Part shown: positions 15,494-25,040 of the stretch, one piece after another
Position numbering within the stretch: the first letter of the stretch is position 1
Layout: every line of letters begins with the position of its first letter
Source of the DNA: Parabacteroides johnsonii DSM 18315
Lineage (GTDB): Bacteria; Bacteroidota; Bacteroidia; Bacteroidales; Tannerellaceae
Assembly: GCF_025151045.1 (NCBI RefSeq)
Contig: NZ_CP102285.1
Span: forward strand, 434,001-498,000
DNA: 64,000 bases
Direction: 5' to 3'
Notes under the pieces: generated by a model
What the model was told of the DNA's origin: nothing
Database searches by the model: none
The model's input: the letters and a program-made list of their open reading frames with translations, nothing else
Made by a program: the position numbers and the translations under genes

Positions 15494-16078
15494 ATGTCAT
15501 CAGAAAGATATGTTCAAGATTTTACGGCGTTGGAGGCTTTGTTCAAACGCTTTTACAAGCCCTTGCGAGCGTATGCTTTCCGTTTTGTTAACGACAAAGA
15601 TCTGTCGGAAGATATCGTGCAGGATGTCTTTTTTGAACTGTGGCAACGGCGTGAAAGCATTCGTTTTGAAGACGCTGCTGTGAAGTCCTATCTTTTCAGG
15701 GCGGTTTATACGCATGCCTTGAATGCGCTGAATAAAAAGCAGCAGGATGTATGTACCTTGGAGCCGGCAAGGGAAGCAGACATTTTGGATCAGTATGTCA
15801 CTTCTTATATGCAAAATTCCGAGCAAAGCTTATTATTGAAAGAACTGGAAGAAGAAATCATGTCTTATATAAACACGCTTCCCCCTCAATGCCGTAAAGT
15901 ATTTATGCTCAGCCGGAGCTACGGTTTGAAAAACCGCGAGATTGCGGAACAACTGGATATTAGCATCAAGGCGGTTGAAAAGCAGATAAGTAAAGCTCTT
16001 TACGGCTTGAAGGAGCATCTTGTCCAAAAGGACTTATTCCCTTTGTTGGTGCTGGCTGTCACTTGTCTTTCTCATTAG
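15494..16078 (+). CDS. ECF RNA polymerase sigma-70 factor
   Basis: An extracytoplasmic-function sigma factor of 194 residues. Region 2 covers about residues 8-80 (L-F-K-R-F-Y-K-P-L-R-A-Y-A, then D-L-S-E-D-I-V-Q-D-V-F-F-E-L-W). Region 4 covers about 120-175 and ends in a helix-turn-helix (N-R-E-I-A-E-Q-L-D-I-S-I-K-A-V-E-K-Q-I). It is followed by FecR and a SusC carrying an STN domain, the classic trans-envelope arrangement of Bacteroidales. There, ligand binding by SusC releases the sigma factor to transcribe the SusCD genes. The family call is secure; its target promoter would lie at 17326-17505. Confidence 0.95.
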   Translation: MSSERYVQDFTALEALFKRFYKPLRAYAFRFVNDKDLSEDIVQDVFFELWQRRESIRFEDAAVKSYLFRAVYTHALNALNKKQQDVCTLEPAREADILDQYVTSYMQNSEQSLLLKELEEEIMSYINTLPPQCRKVFMLSRSYGLKNREIAEQLDISIKAVEKQISKALYGLKEHLVQKDLFPLLVLAVTCLSH

Positions 16079-16120
16079 ACAGTAGGAGGGTAACACAAAA
16101 GTTTCAAACAAATCTCTTGC

Positions 16121-16215
16121 ATGAAACAAAAGTTTCAGATAAATTCTTTTCGTGAAACTTTATTTTCCTCGGATGAAACAAAAGTTTCCATAACTAGAAA
16201 ATAAAGTTTCATGCT
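16121..16215. repeat. Modular palindromic intergenic repeat, copy B
   Basis: Contains a palindromic module gaaacaaaagtttc (16123-16136), a 15-bp perfect inverted repeat (16153-16167 with 16197-16211), and in its loop a second copy of the same palindromic module (16175-16188). The words and the layout match copy A at 3281-3345, so both belong to one dispersed family. It sits between the sigma factor and FecR genes. Confidence 0.7.
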
Positions 16216-16302
16216 GGAGAATAAAAAGAAACATAATTTTTTTGTAGAATGGAGGTAGGGTAAAAACTTCTTTTTTTGTATTACTAATAAATGAATCTGT
16301 AA

Positions 16303-17325
16303 ATGAAAGAAAGTACAAACGATATCAACGAAATCATAATCCGTTATCTGGATGGCTCGGCAGCGCTGGAAGAGAAGATGTTGCTGCTTCGGTGGCTGAA
16401 ACAATCGGACGGTAATCGGGATGATTTTGCTGTAACCCGTGACTTGTGGCTGTCTTGTAATGTTGCAGCCGGAAACGAGTTGGAGGTCGATATCGCTTTG
16501 GAGAAACTGAAAGACCGTATCTTGCTGGAGCAGGGCCGGATGGAAAAGGAATCGCTTACGGAGAGAAAAACGTTATCGGTGGTTTTGCGTTGGACGCGGG
16601 TTGCTGCCGTATTGTTGCTTTTGTTGGGAATAGGTTATGGCATCGGTAGTTGGAGGGAGCATTCCGTTTCGGATGTCATCGTACAAAACCAATTGATAAC
16701 AGCAAAAGGAAGCAAGGGGCGGTTCACGTTGCCCGACGGATCAGTGGTTTGGCTGAATTCGGAAACCAAACTGACTTATCCGAATCAATTTACCGGTAAC
16801 AGGCGGTTCGTCTCTTTAGAAGGAGAAGCCTATTTCGAGGTGGCGAAAGATGCGAAAAAGCCTTTTGTCGTACAGGCGGGAGAGATAGACGTGGAGGTCT
16901 TGGGTACTTGCTTCGATCTCGATAGCTATTCTTCCGGTGAATTTGTAGAGACCGCTTTGCTGAACGGCAGTGTGAAGATATCGGGAAAAGCTTTGAAAGA
17001 TCCGGTTTACTTGAAACCGAATGAACTGTTCAGATATCGTAAATCGGATCAGATCGCCTCTGTCGAAGAAGCGAAAGTCGGTTTGTATGCCGACTGGATC
17101 AAGGATCGCCTGGTGTTCGACAACGACTGTCTGGCTGATATCCTGATCAGTATGGAGGGACGCTATAATATGGATATCGAATGCCCGAAGCAGTTTGCTG
17201 CTTCCACTCACCTTTCTTTCACGATCCGGCAGGAGAGCATCGAAGAGGTGATGGAGGCAATGAGTCTCATAGCGCCTATCAGGTACGAGATGAAAAATGG
17301 AAAAGTATATATTATACCAAAATAG
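16303..17325 (+). CDS. FecR family anti-sigma factor
   Basis: An inner-membrane anti-sigma factor of 340 residues. The N-terminal cytoplasmic part (about 1-92) binds the sigma factor. One transmembrane helix follows at about 97-117 (V-A-A-V-L-L-L-L-L-G-I-G-Y-G-I). The periplasmic FecR domain covers about 125-225 (F-T-L-P-D-G-S-V-V-W-L-N-S and F-E-V-A-K-D). The C-terminal DUF4974 domain (about 260-340) is the part thought to contact the STN domain of SusC. The length and domain order are normal. It is separated from the sigma gene by the palindromic repeat, which could uncouple their expression. Confidence 0.95.
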   Translation: MKESTNDINEIIIRYLDGSAALEEKMLLLRWLKQSDGNRDDFAVTRDLWLSCNVAAGNELEVDIALEKLKDRILLEQGRMEKESLTERKTLSVVLRWTRVAAVLLLLLGIGYGIGSWREHSVSDVIVQNQLITAKGSKGRFTLPDGSVVWLNSETKLTYPNQFTGNRRFVSLEGEAYFEVAKDAKKPFVVQAGEIDVEVLGTCFDLDSYSSGEFVETALLNGSVKISGKALKDPVYLKPNELFRYRKSDQIASVEEAKVGLYADWIKDRLVFDNDCLADILISMEGRYNMDIECPKQFAASTHLSFTIRQESIEEVMEAMSLIAPIRYEMKNGKVYIIPK

Positions 17326-17505
17326 TATAAAAGCGAAGTATTAACCTTAAAAATAATAAAAATATGAGAAAGGAGGAATGATGTAAGTATTATTAATGCA
17401 ATAGGTGAATGCGGCAACATCCACCTATTCAAGAATTTTATTAACCTATCGCTTCTCTTGGCGGAGTTCGGCGATAAAGTCTAACAAAAAAATCCATGTA
17501 AAAAT

Positions 17506-20500
17506 ATGAATAATTTTAATGGAAAGGATGTTTTGTACCCTTTCTTAACACACAAAAATGTTCGGATTATGAAATTAGTCCTGATTATGTTAACCGTTAT
17601 GCTATTTAGGGTTTCTGCTACAGAGTCTTATGCACAAAGTACTCGGATAAACCTAAGCATGGAAAACTCTACTGTCAAAGATGTTCTAAAAGGAATAGAG
17701 AGTAGGAGTGAGTTTACTTTTTATTATAATGACAAGGTTATTAACACGAACAAGCGAGTCACTGTGAATGCCGAAGATAAAAATATATCGGAGATATTGG
17801 CATTGATTCTGCCGGATTGTGATTTTAAGATTTATAATAAGAATATTATAATAACGGAGAAAAAGGCAGAGGAAACAAAAGCCACTCAAGAGGGAAAGAA
17901 GATCACAGGTGTTGTCTTGGATGCATTCGGCCCGGTAGTCGGAGCGAACATTGTGGAAAAAGGAACAATGAACGGTGTTATATCTGATTCGGAAGGACGC
18001 TTCGTCCTTAACGTTGCACCTGGTGCAACGTTAATAGTTTCTTATATAGGATATGTCTCTCAAGAAATAAAAATCAATGATCAGGCGTCCTATACCATAA
18101 CACTCCGGGAAGATACCGAAACATTGGAAGAAGTAGTGGTTGTCGGATATGGAACCATGAAAAAGAAAGACTTGACAGGCGCAGTGAAAAGGGTGAATTT
18201 GGAAGAATCTCCTGCAGTTGCTAATACAAGTTTATCTCAGGCACTTGTTGGGTCTACAGCAGGTGTCAATACGGCTCAAAGCGGATATGCTGGGGAGGAT
18301 GTAAGTCTGAGTATTCGTGGAACAACTTCATTTTCTGCTTCTCAAAATCCTTTGATTGTCTTGGATGGCATTATTTACAATGGGGCAATGTCCGATATCA
18401 ATGTAAATGACATAAGCAGTATTGATATTTTGAAAGATGCAAGTGCAGCGGCTGTCTATGGTGCTCGTTCGGCCAATGGCGTAATCTTGATTACAACTAA
18501 AAAAGGAAAAACTGAGAAACCGAAAGTTTCATTTAATATGTCTATAGGGACACAGTCTGCATCTAATCATAGTGCAAATTATATGAATGCAGAAGAATAT
18601 ACAAGGCGCTTGGCTGATTATGCCTATCAACAGGATTTACGTGCGTGGTATAAAACAAATCCGACAAGCGATGTAGGTCGTCCTGCTTATCCGGATTTGT
18701 CGAGTAGAGAAGCTAATGCTTATTATCTGAGATCTCAAGAAGAAAAAGATAGCTATCTTTCGGGAGCAGCGTATGATATTGATTGGATAGACAAGGTTAT
18801 GCAGACTGGTTTGACGCAAGATTATAATATCGGTGTTTCTGGCAGCTCAGATTATGTGAATTATTATTTATCGGGAGCCTATCATGATGAAGAAGGTCTG
18901 TTGCTAAATGATCAATTTAAGCGTTATACATTCAATGCGAAGGTCGATACAAAGGTGACTGATTGGTTGAAAATCGGTGCAAACATTAACTTCTCCCATC
19001 GTGATTATTCGGGAGTGTCTGCTAATTTTGATTATGCAACAAAAGCATCACCTTTGGCCGCGTATGACTTTGATACACCAGGATATCATCGTCTGGAGTT
19101 GGCAACAGAATCATCTATGAAAGATCCATTACAATATTTGGCTATTGATAATTCAGATTTGCGAAATACACTCTTTTTGACCTTGAACGGGCGTATTGAT
19201 GTTCCTTTTATTAAAGGCTTGTCTTATGATTTTAATTATTCAACTACCCGGTATCATCGAGATAATAATTCGTTTTATCCGTCAGATGTGGATGGAGGAT
19301 TTATTAATAATGGTAAAGCTATAAAAGAGCCGGAGAATGAAAATGCTTATTTATTTAATCATATTTTTGCTTATCAAAGAACATTTGGCGATCATTCATT
19401 GAATGCAACATTTGTTTATACAAAGGAAAAAAGATGGGGTGATAAGACTACTGCTATTGCAGAATCGTTCGATACGGACAATTTAGGTTATAATAATTTA
19501 GGTATCGGTACATTGTTTACTGAAAAAAGTACAGCTTGGCAGGAATCCAATGTGGGTTTGATGGGACGTATTAGTTACAATTATAAAAATCGTTATTTGT
19601 TTACAGGTACAGTACGTCGTGATGGCTTTTCGGGATTTGGAAGTAATAATAAGTTTGTAACATTGCCTTCTGCCTCTATTGGTTGGGTGATTTCAGAGGA
19701 AGACTTTAATCCGTTTGAGGATGTATATTTGAAATTGCGTCTTTCTTATGGACAGAATGGTAATCAGGGTATTGGACGTTATGCCTCATTAGCTAAATTA
19801 GGAATGGGGGCTTATAATTATGATGATGATAGGGTTATTTCTTTATATCCTTCTGAAATGGCTAATAAGGATTTGAAATGGGAACGTACTTCGTCTTGGA
19901 ACTTTGGTATTGATTTCGGTTTCTTTAATCAACGTTTAAATGGTTCGTTTGAAGTCTATAAATCGCATACAACAGATGTTTTGGTAAAACGAACATTGCC
20001 GAATGTCACAGGATATAGTTGGGTTTGGGCAAACTTAGGTGGTGTTGATAATAAGGGTGTGGAAGTCGAACTGAATTCTGTCAATATCCAGAATAAAAAT
20101 TTCTCTTGGACATCCGGTTTTACATTCTCATTGAATCGAGATAAGATTACAGATTTGTATGGTGATGGAACAACACAAGATTTGACGAATGGATGGTTTG
20201 TCGGTGAATCGATAGGTGCTATCTATTCTTATGAAATGCAAGGTGTTTGGCAAGAGGAAGATTTGTATTCCGGTAAGATTTATGAAGGTTGGTATCCAGG
20301 GCAACAGAAATTTGCTGATTTGAATGGTGATGGTAAGATTGATGCTGAACATGATCGTAAGATTATCGGTAATAAGAATCCTAATTGCCGTTTCAGTTTT
20401 AGCAATACATTGACATGGAAAAATTGGTCTTTGTACTTTATGCTGAACTCAATGTTGGGCGGAGGTGGCTATTATATGGGAGGCAATGGTCTTTTGGCTC

Positions 20501-20841
20501 CGGATAATAGTTCAGATTATGTAGTTCGTTTGAATCAACCGGCTATCAGAGAATATTGGACACCGGAAAACCATTCCAATGAGGGACTTGCTTTGTTTAG
20601 AAATCAGCCGATATCTACAAGTATTTATCAAAATAGAGGATTTGTCCGTCTTCAGGATGTGTCTTTGATGTATTCATTCGATAAGAAGTTGTTACAAAAG
20701 ACAGGAGTCATTAGTCAGTTACAGCTGTTTTTAACAGGAAAAAATTTGTATACGTTTACAGGTTGGGATGGATGGGATCCTGAATATACAGCATTTCCAT
20801 TGACTCGTAGTTTGCAATTTGGAATTAAGTTATCACTTTAA
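17506..20841 (+). CDS. SusC/RagA TonB-dependent outer-membrane transporter with STN domain
   Basis: A TonB-dependent transporter of 1111 residues. A signal region ends near residue 45 (V-S-A-T-E-S-Y-A). The STN secretin/TonB short domain lies at about 48-110 and relays the signal to FecR. A CarboxypepD_reg-like beta domain covers about 130-205 (K-I-T-G-V-V-L-D-A). The plug begins after L-E-E-V-V-V-V-G-Y-G-T near 212, and the beta-barrel runs to the C-terminal aromatic-rich strand. The gene is visibly AT-richer than the sigma and FecR genes and than the second SusC, with many TTT, AAT and TAT codons, which suggests separate origin. Substrate unknown; the co-encoded enzymes point to a sugar or modified glycoside. 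Confidence 0.95.
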   Translation: MNNFNGKDVLYPFLTHKNVRIMKLVLIMLTVMLFRVSATESYAQSTRINLSMENSTVKDVLKGIESRSEFTFYYNDKVINTNKRVTVNAEDKNISEILALILPDCDFKIYNKNIIITEKKAEETKATQEGKKITGVVLDAFGPVVGANIVEKGTMNGVISDSEGRFVLNVAPGATLIVSYIGYVSQEIKINDQASYTITLREDTETLEEVVVVGYGTMKKKDLTGAVKRVNLEESPAVANTSLSQALVGSTAGVNTAQSGYAGEDVSLSIRGTTSFSASQNPLIVLDGIIYNGAMSDINVNDISSIDILKDASAAAVYGARSANGVILITTKKGKTEKPKVSFNMSIGTQSASNHSANYMNAEEYTRRLADYAYQQDLRAWYKTNPTSDVGRPAYPDLSSREANAYYLRSQEEKDSYLSGAAYDIDWIDKVMQTGLTQDYNIGVSGSSDYVNYYLSGAYHDEEGLLLNDQFKRYTFNAKVDTKVTDWLKIGANINFSHRDYSGVSANFDYATKASPLAAYDFDTPGYHRLELATESSMKDPLQYLAIDNSDLRNTLFLTLNGRIDVPFIKGLSYDFNYSTTRYHRDNNSFYPSDVDGGFINNGKAIKEPENENAYLFNHIFAYQRTFGDHSLNATFVYTKEKRWGDKTTAIAESFDTDNLGYNNLGIGTLFTEKSTAWQESNVGLMGRISYNYKNRYLFTGTVRRDGFSGFGSNNKFVTLPSASIGWVISEEDFNPFEDVYLKLRLSYGQNGNQGIGRYASLAKLGMGAYNYDDDRVISLYPSEMANKDLKWERTSSWNFGIDFGFFNQRLNGSFEVYKSHTTDVLVKRTLPNVTGYSWVWANLGGVDNKGVEVELNSVNIQNKNFSWTSGFTFSLNRDKITDLYGDGTTQDLTNGWFVGESIGAIYSYEMQGVWQEEDLYSGKIYEGWYPGQQKFADLNGDGKIDAEHDRKIIGNKNPNCRFSFSNTLTWKNWSLYFMLNSMLGGGGYYMGGNGLLAPDNSSDYVVRLNQPAIREYWTPENHSNEGLALFRNQPISTSIYQNRGFVRLQDVSLMYSFDKKLLQKTGVISQLQLFLTGKNLYTFTGWDGWDPEYTAFPLTRSLQFGIKLSL

Positions 20842-20853
20842 ATAGATGGAATT

Positions 20854-22605
20854 ATGAAATACAATTTTATATCAAATACGATCTTTTCTAAATTAATAGC
20901 AGTAGCGTTCTTTTTGGGAGGTTTGTTCGGGTGTAATGATGACTTTTTGGAAGAGAAACCGTTAGACTTTTTATCTTCGGAAAATGCCTATTCGGAAGCA
21001 TCGGGTATTAAATTAGGAATAAATGGACTTCACAGTTATTTGCGCGACGTGTTGTATTATGGAGATGATGCTATTGTCTATTTTTACAGTTCAATGGCTG
21101 ATGTCAGTTACAATGGGGAAAATCCAGGAGGTGTAACATATGAAGTATTGACCCCTTCCAATAGTTTGTTTTATAAATTGTGGAAGAATATGTATATTCT
21201 GATCAGTCGTTCTAATGAGTTGTTACTTTATATAGATGAGGAAGAAACGACAGGTTGGGATAGTCCTGAACAGCGAGCATTATATAAGGGAGAAGTTTTG
21301 TTTTTCCGTGCGTATGCTTATCGTTTACTTACTTCTTTTTATGGAGATGTTCCTCTGTTGGTTGATGCGGTGACTGTTCCTAAAACAGAATTTGTTCGTA
21401 CATCATTAAAAGATGTGTACGCTCAAGTGGAGAGTGATTTACTTTTTGCTACTCAACATTTGCCAGATCCTGGTAAGGAAGAAGAAAAAGGACGTGTTAC
21501 AAAAGGTGCTGCCTACCATTTGTTGTCAGAGGTTTATTTACAAGAGGGTAAATATAAAGAAGCGGTTGAAGCTGCTACACATGTGATAGATGATTTTGGT
21601 TATCGATTGATGACTGAGCGTTTCGGGGCGACAACTGATGTCTTTAAAACAGGTGATGTATTCTTAGATTTGTTTGCGTATGGTAATCAAAATCTGAGTG
21701 AAAATAAAGAGGCGATATGGGTAGCTCAGTTTGGTGCTAACCTGTCAGGGGGAGGAGGAACAGGCAATGGTCCTCAGGGTTCAAATGTATCGGGTGGTGG
21801 AGGACAAAATAACGGTCCTCGTCGTCATGGCCCTCGTTATTATTCTTTGGGAAATGACCCAGCTGGATACGCTTGTATATTAGGTGAATTTATTGACGGT
21901 AAATATACTGGATATAGTGATACGTTAAGCCGTCCGGTTTCTTGGTCACGTCCGACATATCATGTGACTCATGAAGTTTGGGCTTCTGATTGGGATAATG
22001 ATATTCGAAATGCACCTCATAATATTAAGCGTACTTATTATTTCCAAAATCCGGAATCGCCTTATAATGGACAAGTCATAGATTTCTCTTTGTGGGGTAG
22101 TTATGAAACAAATGGTCGTAATCCGATGAAAGATACTTGTAATTTTATATATCCTTATTGGATCGGAAAGGTTGGCGATCCTTGTCATATCCAAGCAGAA
22201 CCCCTTCGTAGTGGTGGAGGATATACATGGAAGGATTGTTACTTTATGCGATTGGCAGAAACCTATTTAAATCGGGCAGAAGCTTATATTCAGTTAGGTG
22301 AAATGCAAAAAGCAGCAGATGATATCAATGTTGTCCGTTCACGTGCAAATGCTAAGCCAGTAGCAGTAGGCGATGTTACTATTGATTATTTGTTGGATGA
22401 ACGAATCCGCGAATTATATACGGAAGAATTTCGTGAAGTTGTTTTGCGTCGCACTGGCAAATTCCTTGAATATCTGCGAAAGTATAACAATAATCCGCAG
22501 GCTCCTGGAATGAATGTGAAAGACCACAATGTTTTGTGGCCGATCCCTCAAACAGAAATAGATGCTACCGGTGGTGCGCTTACGCAAAATCCTGGTTATA
22601 ATTAA
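20854..22605 (+). CDS. SusD/RagB family substrate-binding lipoprotein
   Basis: A surface lipoprotein of 583 residues that caps the SusC barrel and captures ligand. The lipobox is G-L-F-G-C with Cys27. The usual SusD TPR-like helices are present, with N-D-D-F-L-E-E-K-P at the start and the C-terminal W-P-I-P-Q-T-E-I signature with N-P-G-Y at the end. It begins 12 bp after the SusC stop. An unusual feature is a low-complexity Gly/Asn/Pro-rich stretch at about residues 298-330, likely a surface loop. Base composition is AT-rich like its SusC partner. Confidence 0.95.
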   Translation: MKYNFISNTIFSKLIAVAFFLGGLFGCNDDFLEEKPLDFLSSENAYSEASGIKLGINGLHSYLRDVLYYGDDAIVYFYSSMADVSYNGENPGGVTYEVLTPSNSLFYKLWKNMYILISRSNELLLYIDEEETTGWDSPEQRALYKGEVLFFRAYAYRLLTSFYGDVPLLVDAVTVPKTEFVRTSLKDVYAQVESDLLFATQHLPDPGKEEEKGRVTKGAAYHLLSEVYLQEGKYKEAVEAATHVIDDFGYRLMTERFGATTDVFKTGDVFLDLFAYGNQNLSENKEAIWVAQFGANLSGGGGTGNGPQGSNVSGGGGQNNGPRRHGPRYYSLGNDPAGYACILGEFIDGKYTGYSDTLSRPVSWSRPTYHVTHEVWASDWDNDIRNAPHNIKRTYYFQNPESPYNGQVIDFSLWGSYETNGRNPMKDTCNFIYPYWIGKVGDPCHIQAEPLRSGGGYTWKDCYFMRLAETYLNRAEAYIQLGEMQKAADDINVVRSRANAKPVAVGDVTIDYLLDERIRELYTEEFREVVLRRTGKFLEYLRKYNNNPQAPGMNVKDHNVLWPIPQTEIDATGGALTQNPGYN

Positions 22606-22642
22606 TATGTATGTTAGATATTGGTAAACCAGGAATAATTTC

Positions 22643-23497
22643 ATGGAAAAATCAAGAAGATCATTTTTAATAAAAGGGGTGACTGGGGCTATGCTTATGG
22701 CCACCCCGAATATAGTGAAAGCCGGCGTAATGGATATGGCCAAGCCGAAAGTGGCTAAAGCTGTAAATCCTTTCCATCTTGGCATGGCTGGCTTTACGTT
22801 TGTTGCGTTTGATTTGGAAACTACGTTGAAGACTTTGCAGCGTCTGGATATTCATTATCTCTGTATTAAAGATTTTCATCTGCCTTACGATTGTACGGAT
22901 GCACAAATAGAAGAGTTGCATGCCAAATGTGCTTCGTATGGTGTGAAAGGATATGCTGTCGGTCCGATCAATATGAAGACAAAAGATGAAATAGACCATG
23001 CGTTTGAATATGCAAAACGAGTAGGAGTAAAAACGATAGTCGGTGTTCCTACGTATGAACTATTGTCATACGTGGATAAAAAGGTAAAGGAGTACGATTT
23101 TCACTATGCCATCCATTTGCATGGACCGGATTTACCAGTATTCCCGGATGCCAAAGATGTGTGGGAACATACTAAAGATTTGGACCCGCGTATAGGTATG
23201 TGTCTGGATATAGGACATGATTTGCGTAGCGGTCGTGACCCTGTCGCTGATTTGAAAAAATATCATACGCGTGTATTTGATATGCATATCAAGGATGTGA
23301 CAGACTCGACAAAAGCAGGACATGCTATTGAATTAGGCCGTGGAAAGATTGATTTTCCTGCTTTAGTACAGATGATGCGTGAGGTCAACTATACAGGAAT
23401 GTGTAGCTTGGAATATGAAAAGGATAGGAATGATCCGTTTTTAGGAATTGCTGAATCTATCGGTTATTTCAAAGCTGTTAGTGATATGGTTTATTGA
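22643..23497 (+). CDS. Exported sugar phosphate isomerase/epimerase-family TIM barrel protein
   Basis: A 284-residue TIM-barrel protein of the xylose isomerase-like (AP endonuclease 2) fold. It begins MEKSRRSFLIKGVTGAMLMA, a twin-arginine-type signal, so the mature enzyme is probably periplasmic. Metal-site segments include the H-L-H-G, C-L-D-I-G-H-D, D-M-H-I-K-D and S-L-E-Y-E regions, giving the His/Asp/Glu set expected for a divalent metal. The substrate is not shown by the sequence. Relatives act in inositol catabolism or in cleavage/isomerisation of oxidised (3-keto) sugars. Its partner gene, an oxidoreductase starting 25 bp downstream, favours the latter. Confidence 0.88.
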   Translation: MEKSRRSFLIKGVTGAMLMATPNIVKAGVMDMAKPKVAKAVNPFHLGMAGFTFVAFDLETTLKTLQRLDIHYLCIKDFHLPYDCTDAQIEELHAKCASYGVKGYAVGPINMKTKDEIDHAFEYAKRVGVKTIVGVPTYELLSYVDKKVKEYDFHYAIHLHGPDLPVFPDAKDVWEHTKDLDPRIGMCLDIGHDLRSGRDPVADLKKYHTRVFDMHIKDVTDSTKAGHAIELGRGKIDFPALVQMMREVNYTGMCSLEYEKDRNDPFLGIAESIGYFKAVSDMVY

Positions 23498-23522
23498 TGT
23501 TTAATTTGAATTTATAAAGATA

Positions 23523-24956
23523 ATGAAGTCAGATATTATTTCACGTCGCTCATTTTTTAAGCAGGCTTTGGCTTTTTCTGCGGTATCGGCGATACCTTCA
23601 TTTTGGATTCCCAAAGCGAATGCTGCTTCTGTTGCATCCCGTATGAGTGCAAATGATAAAGTGAGAGTTGCTTTTATAGGTATCGGCAACCGGGGAGCTG
23701 ATATTTCACAACGGATGTTTAAGACCGGACTGTGTGAAGTGGTTGCCCTTTGTGATGTCGATATGGGAGCTCCGCATACTCAGAAGATTATTTCAATGTT
23801 TCCGGACGTTCCTCGTTTTCAGGATTTTCGTCAGATGTTTGATAAAATGGCTGATAAGATCGACGCTGTCACGGTTTGTACTCCTGACCATTCCCATTTT
23901 CCAATTACTATTGAAGCAATGGCTCATGGAAAGCATGTTTATGTGGAAAAGCCGATGGCTCGTACTTTCCAGGAAGTGGAACTGATGATGCGGGCGGAAA
24001 AGAAATTTGGAGTAGTTACTCAAATGGGAAATCAAGGACATTCGGAGGCGAATTATTTTCAGTTTAAAGCATGGAAAGAGGCTGGATTAATAAAAGATGT
24101 CACTGCAATTACTGCTCACATGAATAACCCTCGTCGTTGGCATGGTTGGAATCCGAATATTAAGCATTTGCCGATGGGTGAACCTGTTCCGGAATCATTG
24201 GATTGGGATACTTGGCTCGGCGTACGGCCTTATCACGAATATAATCATGATTATCATTTGGGACAATGGCGTTGCTGGTATGATTTTGGGATGGGGACTT
24301 TGGGTGACTGGGGAGCTCATCTTTTAGATACGGCTCATGAATTTCTTGATTTAGGTTTGCCTAATGAAATTAATCCGTTATATCTGAAAGACCATAATCC
24401 GTTTTTTTATCCGATGTCGTCTACGATCCTTTTTAAATTCCCTGAGCGGAATAATATGCCGGCGGTAGATGTAACTTGGTATGATGGTTTGGATAATATT
24501 CCGGCTGTTCCTGAAAATTATGGTACTTCGGAGGTCGATCCGAATATCCCTGCTGTGAATGGAGGTAAATTGCAGTTGGTGAATCTGAATCCAGGTAAAG
24601 AAATTTATACGAAAACATTGACGTTTAAGGGAGGATCTCATGGAAGTACATTGTCTGTTATTCCGGATAAAATAGCGAAAGAGATGAATCCGGTTTTACC
24701 GGAGTATGGAAAAAGTCCTTCAGATCATTATGCAAATTTCTTATTGGCTTGTCAAGGAAAAGAAAAAACTCGTTCTCCTTTTTCTGTGGCCGGGCCGTTA
24801 AGCCAAGTCTTTTGTCTTGGAGTATTGGCACAACGTCTGAACAGAAAGTTGGTTTTTGACCGGGAGTCGAAACAAATCAGTAATGATCCTATTGCAAATC
24901 AAATGTTAATAGGCGAACAACCTCGTGAAGGCTGGGAGCAGTATTACAAAATATAG
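23523..24956 (+). CDS. Exported Gfo/Idh/MocA family oxidoreductase
   Basis: An NAD(P)-dependent sugar or glycoside oxidoreductase of 477 residues. The N-terminus holds S-R-R-S-F-F-K-Q and a hydrophobic stretch, a twin-arginine signal, in keeping with export of a prefolded, cofactor-loaded enzyme. The Rossmann domain begins R-V-A-F-I-G-I-G-N-R-G, and the family motif V-E-K-P-M-A follows near residue 142. The long C-terminal domain includes W-R-C-W-Y-D-F-G-M-G-T-L-G-D-W-G-A-H, typical of the secreted Bacteroidetes subgroup. It is the last gene of the SusCD cluster and ends at a strong terminator. Oxidation of glycoside substrates at C3 is a reasonable inference, not proven. Confidence 0.9.
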   Translation: MKSDIISRRSFFKQALAFSAVSAIPSFWIPKANAASVASRMSANDKVRVAFIGIGNRGADISQRMFKTGLCEVVALCDVDMGAPHTQKIISMFPDVPRFQDFRQMFDKMADKIDAVTVCTPDHSHFPITIEAMAHGKHVYVEKPMARTFQEVELMMRAEKKFGVVTQMGNQGHSEANYFQFKAWKEAGLIKDVTAITAHMNNPRRWHGWNPNIKHLPMGEPVPESLDWDTWLGVRPYHEYNHDYHLGQWRCWYDFGMGTLGDWGAHLLDTAHEFLDLGLPNEINPLYLKDHNPFFYPMSSTILFKFPERNNMPAVDVTWYDGLDNIPAVPENYGTSEVDPNIPAVNGGKLQLVNLNPGKEIYTKTLTFKGGSHGSTLSVIPDKIAKEMNPVLPEYGKSPSDHYANFLLACQGKEKTRSPFSVAGPLSQVFCLGVLAQRLNRKLVFDRESKQISNDPIANQMLIGEQPREGWEQYYKI

Positions 24957-24982
24957 TGATAACTTTATTATTGTGATATACT

Positions 24983-25019
24983 AAAAAAGAGTATCGGGAC
25001 TTTCCTGATACTCTTTTTT
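24983..25019. terminator. Bidirectional intrinsic terminator
   Basis: A 13-bp stem (24983-24995 with 25007-25019), extended by G-C pairs inside, is flanked by A tracts on the left and T tracts on the right. It ends both the oxidoreductase gene (plus) and guaB (minus). Confidence 0.9.
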
Positions 25020-25040
25020 ATGCAGTTCTTAATTTTATTC

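Noticed and set aside
17397-17430. Hairpin aataggtg/cacctatt before the first SusC, with a similar word near 36793
   Set aside because: An 8-bp stem and a shared gcaataggtgartgc word are too short to support a repeat family or operator call.
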